In this document: positions 8,521-12,709 of the stretch, piece after piece
Layout of the letters: the number at the start of each line of letters is the position of its first letter
Numbering within the stretch: the stretch's first letter is position 1
NCBI GenBank assembly: GCA_937905855.1
Contig: CALCWU010000003.1
Span: 1-12,709 of the forward strand
Origin: an uncultured Mollicutes bacterium
GTDB lineage: Bacteria; Bacillota_I; Bacilli_A; Acholeplasmatales; Anaeroplasmataceae
DNA: 12,709 bases
Reading direction: 5' to 3'
Made by a program: the position numbers and the translations under genes
The notes under the pieces: model-generated
Told to the model about the DNA's origin: nothing
What the model saw: only the letters and a program-made list of their open reading frames with translations
Database searches by the model: none

Positions 8521-8920
8521 TGGACCAAATTTAAATATGCTTGGAAGAAGAGACAAAAAGCATTATGGCAATCTAACACTAAAGGAAATTAATTCTTTAA
8601 TAAAAAATGGCAATAGGGATTTAAAATTTAAATTTGTTCAAAGCAATTACGAAGGAAAAATTGTAACTATAATTCAAAAATCCTTAAATAAATTTGATGC
8701 GATTGTTATTAATCCTGGTGCCTTTACTCATACATCAGTGGCAATTCATGATGCTCTTGAAATGTTTAAGGGACCGATAATTGAGGTTCATTTATCTGAT
8801 GTTGATAATCGTGAGGATTATCGAAAGATTAATTATATTCGTCCTCTTTCGACAAAAGTTTTCTCAGCAAAATTTGAAAATAGTTATTTAGAAGCCATAA
8901 ACTATTTGAAAAATATATAA
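8498..8920 (+). CDS. aroQ: Type II 3-dehydroquinate dehydratase AroQ
   Basis: AroQ removes water from 3-dehydroquinate to give 3-dehydroshikimate, the third step of the shikimate pathway, normally as a dodecamer. The 140-residue length fits type II enzymes. The N-terminal NGPNLNMLGRRDKKHYG (8-24) carries N11, R18 and the catalytic Y23. NPGAFTHTSVAIHDAL (72-87) and EVHLSDVDNRE (96-106) with His98 are the other signature blocks. Departures from common family sequence are SNYEG at 49-53 (usually SNHEG), YRKINY at 108-113 (usually FRHHSY), and no Gly-rich GFG turn near 121-126. Catalytic residues remain, so activity is likely. ATG 8498 lies 8 bases after GAGGTGAT (8482-8489) inside aroK, and the 23-base overlap implies translational coupling. 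The efp promoter begins within its last codons. Confidence 0.94.
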   Translation: MKRILIINGPNLNMLGRRDKKHYGNLTLKEINSLIKNGNRDLKFKFVQSNYEGKIVTIIQKSLNKFDAIVINPGAFTHTSVAIHDALEMFKGPIIEVHLSDVDNREDYRKINYIRPLSTKVFSAKFENSYLEAINYLKNI

Positions 8921-8933
8921 AGTATGATATAAT
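8906..8933 (+). promoter_or_regulatory. Extended -10 sigma-A promoter for efp
   Basis: TTGAAA (8906-8911), a 16-base spacer, then TATAAT (8928-8933) preceded by TGA (8925-8927), which is the TGn extended -10 element. Start of transcription is expected near 8940, followed by GGAGG (8946-8950) and the efp ATG at 8956. The -35 box lies within the last codons of aroQ. No terminator separates aroQ from efp, so read-through from the mutS operon is also possible. Confidence 0.8.
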
Positions 8934-8955
8934 ATAAAGCAATACGGAGGAATTT

Positions 8956-9513
8956 ATGGTTTCTAGTAATGATTTTAAAAACGGAATGACAATCAAATAT
9001 AACGGCAATATTTATGAAATAATTGAGTTTATGCATGTAAAGCCAGGTAAGGGTGCTGCCTTTGTAAGAACAAAGCTTCGTAATGCAAGAACAAAGGCTG
9101 TAATTGATTATACCTTTAGTGCTGCTGAAAAGGTTGAACGTGCTAATATTGATAAGGTTAAAATGTCATATTTATACGATTCAGGTAGCAGTCTCGTATT
9201 TATGAATAATGAAACCTATGAGCAAATAGAAATTCCTAAAGAGAATTTAAAAAATGAACTTAATTATTTAGTTGAAGGAATTCTAGTTGATGTCGTATTT
9301 TTTGAATCAGAAATTTTAGGTGTTATTTTGCCTGATAAGGTAACACTAAAGGTTACTAGATGTGATCCAGCAGTTCGTGGTGACACAAAAACTGCAGCTT
9401 TAAAGGATGCCTACGTAGAAACAGGCTTATTAGTAAAAGTACCAATGTTTATTGAAAATGGCGAAGATATTATAATATCAACGATAGACGGAAAATATTC
9501 GTCACGTGCCTAA
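8956..9513 (+). CDS. efp: Translation elongation factor P
   Basis: EF-P binds the ribosome between the P and E sites and speeds peptide-bond formation at consecutive prolines. The 185 residues match the family and align by eye with B. subtilis EF-P along the whole length. The N-terminal KOW-like domain holds HVKPGKGAAFVRTKLRN (27-43) with Lys32 at the loop tip, the residue carrying 5-aminopentanol in B. subtilis. The OB domains follow, ending in the usual GKYSSRA. The loop is the Lys type in a Firmicute-like KPGKGAAF context rather than the Arg type. I see no EarP, EpmA or EpmB gene in the window. The gene has its own strong promoter and GGAGG five bases before the ATG. The next gene follows after 18 bases and is likely co-transcribed. 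Confidence 0.98.
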   Translation: MVSSNDFKNGMTIKYNGNIYEIIEFMHVKPGKGAAFVRTKLRNARTKAVIDYTFSAAEKVERANIDKVKMSYLYDSGSSLVFMNNETYEQIEIPKENLKNELNYLVEGILVDVVFFESEILGVILPDKVTLKVTRCDPAVRGDTKTAALKDAYVETGLLVKVPMFIENGEDIIISTIDGKYSSRA

Positions 9514-9531
9514 TTAGGAGGAAAGTTTAAA

Positions 9532-10905
9532 TTGGACATACAAAGGTCGATGGTTTTATTTATTCAAACAGTTACGTTTAATGTACCCATCTTTATTTTA
9601 TTAGTATTTCTAATACTAATGTCAGCATTTTTTTCAATGAGTGAAACAGCAATTTCTTGTGCTTCTCAGGTAAGACTTAAGCTATTTATTGAGGAAAGAC
9701 GAAATGGTAGTAAGAAAGCAATGTATTGCTCTGAGCACTTTGAAAAAACATTAACAACTATTTTAGTTGGAAATAATATTGTAAATACTGCTATTGCTAC
9801 ATTAGCACTTGGATTCTTTACAGGTATTTTTGGCCAAATTGGACCAATCGAATGGATATCAACATTAATCACCACAATTGTTTTATTAATTTTTGGTGAG
9901 ATTTTACCTAAAACAATTGCTAAAAATTATGCAGATGCTATTGCTTTAAAGGTTTCATGGATTATTTATTATCTTTCATTTATTTTATTCCCAATTGTTT
10001 TCATTTTTATGCGTTTACAGCATTTATTTATGAAAAAAGAAAAGGAAACAGTTAATGAAACTGAGCTTGAGGCTATTTTGGACACAATGGAGGATCAAGG
10101 CTCTATTGAGGAAAATGAGGTTTCAATTATTAAAAATGTATTTGAACTTAATGATCGTCCCGTAATGGATATTATGGTTCCACGAATTGAAATGTTTGCG
10201 ATAGATATTGAGTCAAATAATGAAGAAATAAGAGAAATGCTTTTAGAAAATCAATTTTCAAGAATTCCTGTATTCGAAGAGGATAAGGATCATATAATTG
10301 GAATTTTATATGAGCGTGATTTCTTTGTTGCTTATATTAAAGATAATAATTTTAATGTTAGAAGTATTTTAAGACCGGTATTATATGTTTCATCATCAAT
10401 GAAGGTTGATGATTTGATTAAAAAGATGCAAAAGGAAAAGAGCCATTTAGCTATTGTTAGTGGTGAGTATGGTGATACCCTTGGTCTTGTTACAATGGAG
10501 GATGCCTTAGAGGAGCTTGTTGGTGAAATCTATGATGAATATGATGATGCTGATGAAAAAGAATTTAAGGTACTAGAGGATGGATCATTAGAGGTTAGTG
10601 GTGATATGTATGTATCAACATTGTTTGAGGAATTAGATATTCCTGATGAACCTAAAAATGTACCAAACAAGGTTGGAAGCTGGCTTTATGATTCACTTGA
10701 GCAGCTACCTAGTGTTGGTGCAAGTATAGATTATATAGCAACATATACAAAGCAGGATGAAAATGGAGATTATGTTGATTATCAAAAGAAGATAACTTTA
10801 GCAGTATCTAAGGTTGATGGAAGACGTATCGATAAGGTTCATGTTTGCGTTTGTGATGCTACTGATGAAGAAGTATTAGAAAAAGAGAAAAACGAAGAAG
10901 AATAA
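9532..10905 (+). CDS. CNNM/CorC-family membrane protein with CBS domains
   Basis: This 457-residue protein belongs to the DUF21/CNNM-CBS-CorC_HlyC family, whose bacterial members act in Mg2+ (or Co2+) efflux and tolerance; older annotations say hemolysin. The N-terminal transmembrane domain has hydrophobic segments near 17-42, 78-100, 108-127 and 141-162, with the conserved SMSETAIS (35-42) and GEILPKTIAK (122-131) motifs. Two CBS repeats follow (about 205-330), starting with the characteristic VMDIMVPRIEM and including the HLAIVSGEYGDTLGLVTMEDALEELVGEI block. A C-terminal CorC_HlyC domain (about 345-440) has LEVSGDMYVSTLFEEL and GSWLYDSLEQLPSVG. The start is TTG 9532, with AGGAGG at 9516-9521; the next in-frame ATG at 9550 is too far from that site. 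It is likely co-transcribed with efp and ends at a strong hairpin. The exact transported ion cannot be told from sequence. Confidence 0.92.
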   Translation: MDIQRSMVLFIQTVTFNVPIFILLVFLILMSAFFSMSETAISCASQVRLKLFIEERRNGSKKAMYCSEHFEKTLTTILVGNNIVNTAIATLALGFFTGIFGQIGPIEWISTLITTIVLLIFGEILPKTIAKNYADAIALKVSWIIYYLSFILFPIVFIFMRLQHLFMKKEKETVNETELEAILDTMEDQGSIEENEVSIIKNVFELNDRPVMDIMVPRIEMFAIDIESNNEEIREMLLENQFSRIPVFEEDKDHIIGILYERDFFVAYIKDNNFNVRSILRPVLYVSSSMKVDDLIKKMQKEKSHLAIVSGEYGDTLGLVTMEDALEELVGEIYDEYDDADEKEFKVLEDGSLEVSGDMYVSTLFEELDIPDEPKNVPNKVGSWLYDSLEQLPSVGASIDYIATYTKQDENGDYVDYQKKITLAVSKVDGRRIDKVHVCVCDATDEEVLEKEKNEEE

Positions 10906-10934
10906 TATCTAGCTTTTTGCTAGATATTTTTTTT
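10904..10934 (+). terminator. Intrinsic terminator of the efp-CNNM operon
   Basis: A perfect 10-bp inverted repeat (10904-10913 pairing with 10919-10928) with a TTTTT loop is followed by an eight-T run at 10927-10934. The left arm starts within the TAA stop of the CNNM gene. This is a textbook Rho-independent terminator. Confidence 0.93.
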
Positions 10935-10965
10935 ATGGCTGTCATATTATTTAAGGGTGATTTTT

Positions 10966-11891
10966 TTGAAATTTATTAAGTGCTTATTTATAATACCTTT
11001 ATTTTTTTTATGCTCATTTAGACAGCTTGGTAGCTCTTATATAATTATGGAAGCCTCCTCAAGAAGAATTTTAAAATCAGAAAATGAAAATAAAGAGCTA
11101 TTAATTGCATCTACAACAAAGATTATGACCGCGATAGTTTGTATTGAAAATTTTGATTTGAATGAAAAAATTGTTATTTTAGATGATTATACTAGGGCAA
11201 TTGGCAGTAGGGCCTATTTGAAGGCATCTGACATTTTAACAAGAGAAGATTTATTGTATGCTTTAATGCTTCGTAGTGGTAATGATGCAGCTTTGGCATT
11301 ATCTAATAATGATAGCTTTGATTTTATTTATTTAATGAATGATTTGGCGAAAAAAATTGGTATGAATGATAGTTATTTTGTTAATTCCTCAGGCCTTGAT
11401 GAAGAAAATTATAATATTTCTACAGCCTATGATATGGCCTTATTAATGAGCTATGCTTCTCAAAATGAGATATTTTTAAAAATAGCGGGAACCAAAAACT
11501 ATAGTATAGATGATAGATATTCGTTTATAATAAGCACAAGCTGATATTAAATGGTGATGCTATTGCGGGAAAAACTGGCTATACAACAAGCTCAGGAAGA
11601 GTACTAGTTACTACATTTTCAAAATATAATACAAAATTTGTGGTTGTTAGTATAAATATGGTAGATGATTGGAAGTTACATAAAAAATTAATGAATGAAG
11701 CTTCTAAATATCAGTATAAAAGAATACTTAGAAAAGGGTATTATGATAAATATGAAATGAAATATGATATCTATTTACCTATTAATAAAAAAGAAAACGA
11801 TATAGTTGTTGAATTTTGTGAATTTAATAAAAGAAAATATCTGCAAATTTATGTTGATAAGAAAATTGTTGCTAAAAATCTAATCATTTAA
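10966..11891 (+). pseudogene. DacF-like D-Ala-D-Ala carboxypeptidase, frameshifted
   Basis: Low-molecular-weight penicillin-binding proteins of this type trim the terminal D-alanine from peptidoglycan stem peptides outside the membrane. Frame 1 (10966-11544) begins with a basic/hydrophobic signal segment (residues 1-18) and carries the catalytic SxxK as STTK (49-52) in IASTTKIMT and the second motif SGN (104-106). It then hits TGA at 11542-11544. The third motif, KTG (11571-11579, in AGKTGYTTSSGR), lies in a different frame that continues to TAA at 11889-11891. The two frames join near 11521-11531: one extra T in the TTT at 11524-11526 would restore SFYNKHKLILNGDAIAGKTG, which matches the family. 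The likely start is TTG 10966 with AAGGGTGA at 10953-10960; GTG 10957 would start inside that site. The C-terminal domain is short for the family (about 308 residues in all). A sequencing or assembly deletion in a homopolymer is as likely as a true pseudogene. Confidence 0.85.
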
Positions 11892-11897
11892 TTTTTG

Positions 11898-11911
11898 TTT
11901 AAGCGCTTGCA
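11898..11911 (+). promoter_or_regulatory. cre-like / LacI-family operator
   Basis: This 14-base site centres on the palindrome AAGCGCTT (11901-11908), the CG-centred core typical of LacI/GalR and CcpA operators. Against the cre consensus TGWAANCGNTNWCA it matches 9 of 11 defined positions, missing the second G and the W at position 12. It lies just upstream of the -35 box of the ABC permease promoter. Catabolite repression by CcpA or control by a local LacI-type regulator would both fit a sugar transporter. Confidence 0.6.
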
Positions 11912-11914
11912 TAA

Positions 11915-11943
11915 TTGCATAATTATTAATTATTTGCTACAAT
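11915..11943 (+). promoter_or_regulatory. Extended -10 sigma-A promoter for the ABC permease operon
   Basis: TTGCAT (11915-11920), a 17-base spacer, then TACAAT (11938-11943) preceded by TGC (11935-11937), an extended -10. A TATAAT at 11943-11948 overlaps it but has no -35 partner at the right distance. The -35 is the second copy of a tandem TTGCATAA (11907-11914 and 11915-11922). Confidence 0.7.
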
Positions 11944-11958
11944 ATAATTAATAATTAT
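11919..11958. repeat. Perfect 15-bp inverted repeat around the -10 box
   Basis: Positions 11919-11933 (ATAATTATTAATTAT) are the exact reverse complement of 11944-11958, with the ten bases TTGCTACAAT between them. Both arms are pure A/T. The unit spans the spacer, the -10 box and the expected transcription start. No T run follows in either direction, so it is not a normal terminator, and most of the left arm would not be in the transcript. A DNA-level role (operator or melting/cruciform element) is inference. Confidence 0.85.
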
Positions 11959-11976
11959 AAAAGTGAGATGATTAAT

Positions 11977-12709
11977 ATGGAACAAAAAGAATCTTTAAAG
12001 GGATGGCTGTATTTATTACCTTCAATGCTTTTTTTAATAGCCTTTATGCTATATCCTTTATTTGATGTTTTTATTTATTCATTTGAAGAGAATTTCAATT
12101 CAGTTGAAAAAATATATACAGGAGTTGGGGTTGCCAATTTTAGATATATTTTTAATGACTATCATTTTACTGATGCAATAAAGAATACAATGCTAATTGT
12201 TATTATTACAGTTCCGCTATCAACAATTATTGCTTTGTTAATTGCTGTTGGTCTTAATGCTATTAAGCCACTTAAAAAGATTTTTCAAACAATTTTCTTT
12301 TTACCATATGTAACTAATGCTTTGGCAGTTGGTATGGTATTTATGATTATTTTTAAGGACACGACAAATTCCTATAGTATTATGAATACGATTTTAATGC
12401 ATTTGGGTATTAATCCTGTTGATTGGTTAAGTGGATCATATGCTGCTAAAATGTTTGTAATGTGCTTTTATACAATTTGGAATGTTATGCCATTTAAGAT
12501 TTTAGTTTTAGTTGGAACACTTCAATCAGTTAATAAAACGATGTATGATGCTGCTAAAATTGATGGAACATCAAAAATGCGTACCTTCTTTAAAATTACT
12601 GTACCAATGATTTCACCAATGCTTTCATATTTAGTTATTACAGGCTTTATAGGAGCATTTAAGGAATATAATAATGCAATTGGTTTATTTGGAACAAAGC
12701 TTAATGACA
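11977..12709 (+). CDS. Sugar ABC transporter permease (MalF/UgpA-like), partial
   Basis: This is a membrane subunit of a carbohydrate-uptake (CUT1-type) ABC importer. It is cut by the window edge after 244 codons, with perhaps 45-50 residues missing. Seen are a cytoplasmic N-terminus, a first span near 10-35 (WLYLLPSMLFLIAFMLYPL, the usual opening of this family), a short outside loop with GVANFRYIF, spans near 70-95, 104-127 and 157-181, and the ATPase-docking EAA loop DAAKIDGTSKMRTFFKITVP (191-210). A further span starts near 214. ATG 11977 is chosen over in-frame ATG 11968 because the weak AGTGAG site (11962-11967) abuts the latter. The binding protein, second permease and regulator presumably lie downstream; the substrate cannot be read from the permease. 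The upstream CG-centred operator suggests carbon-source control. Confidence 0.93.
   Translation, partial: MEQKESLKGWLYLLPSMLFLIAFMLYPLFDVFIYSFEENFNSVEKIYTGVGVANFRYIFNDYHFTDAIKNTMLIVIITVPLSTIIALLIAVGLNAIKPLKKIFQTIFFLPYVTNALAVGMVFMIIFKDTTNSYSIMNTILMHLGINPVDWLSGSYAAKMFVMCFYTIWNVMPFKILVLVGTLQSVNKTMYDAAKIDGTSKMRTFFKITVPMISPMLSYLVITGFIGAFKEYNNAIGLFGTKLND

Noticed and set aside
9666..9875. Open frame on the - strand inside the CNNM gene
   Set aside because: Lies opposite conserved membrane-domain coding sequence and shows no motifs of its own.
11640..11891. A separate small gene after the carboxypeptidase
   Set aside because: The same frame continues upstream through the KTG motif at 11571-11579 and joins the first half of the carboxypeptidase; it is the tail of that gene.
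11919..11958. Inverted repeat read as the carboxypeptidase terminator
   Set aside because: It is followed by AAAA rather than a T run, has a pure A/T stem, and overlaps the next gene's promoter.

Overview
The window is AT-rich DNA (about 30% GC by eye) with genes packed almost end to end, all on the + strand. It looks like a low-GC Firmicute of class Bacilli. The gene order cotE, (one unknown gene), mutS, mutL, miaA echoes the Bacillus subtilis cotE-mutS-mutL-miaA neighbourhood. TGA is used as a stop codon: cotE ends in TGA with a terminator hairpin overlapping it, and mutL and miaA also end in TGA. The organism therefore does not use the Mycoplasma code, despite its AT richness. A recognisable CotE suggests a spore-former or a descendant of one. 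An uncultured gut lineage near Erysipelotrichales/RF39/Acholeplasmatales is possible, but I cannot fix the taxon from this window.

Layout. (1) Positions 28-540 encode the spore-coat morphogenetic protein CotE, closed by an intrinsic terminator. (2) After a 150-bp promoter-bearing gap comes a six-gene run with gaps of -23 to +12 bases, probably one operon. It holds a 682-residue protein of unknown function (paired SAP/HeH-like motifs, acidic helical middle, basic cluster, one C-terminal membrane span), then mutS, mutL, miaA, aroK and aroQ. (3) A strong extended -10 promoter inside the end of aroQ drives efp and a CNNM/CorC-type membrane protein with CBS domains, ending at a perfect 10-bp terminator hairpin. 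(4) A DacF-like D-Ala-D-Ala carboxypeptidase follows. Its reading frame is broken by a single-base shift between the SGN and KTG motifs. (5) An 85-bp intergenic region holds a cre/LacI-type operator, an extended -10 promoter and a perfect 15-bp inverted repeat around the -10. It precedes a sugar-type ABC transporter permease that runs off the window end.

How the genes fit together. MutS and MutL form the mismatch-repair core, and MutL carries the endonuclease motifs of MutH-independent systems. MiaA prenylates A37 of tRNAs that read UNN codons. AroK and AroQ are two steps of the shikimate pathway. EF-P relieves ribosome stalling at polyproline. CotE and possibly the carboxypeptidase relate to the spore or cell envelope. 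The most novel item is the uncharacterised membrane-anchored protein wedged between cotE and mutS. The most structured regulatory DNA is the palindromic promoter region before the ABC permease. I see no mobile element, CRISPR array, rRNA or tRNA.
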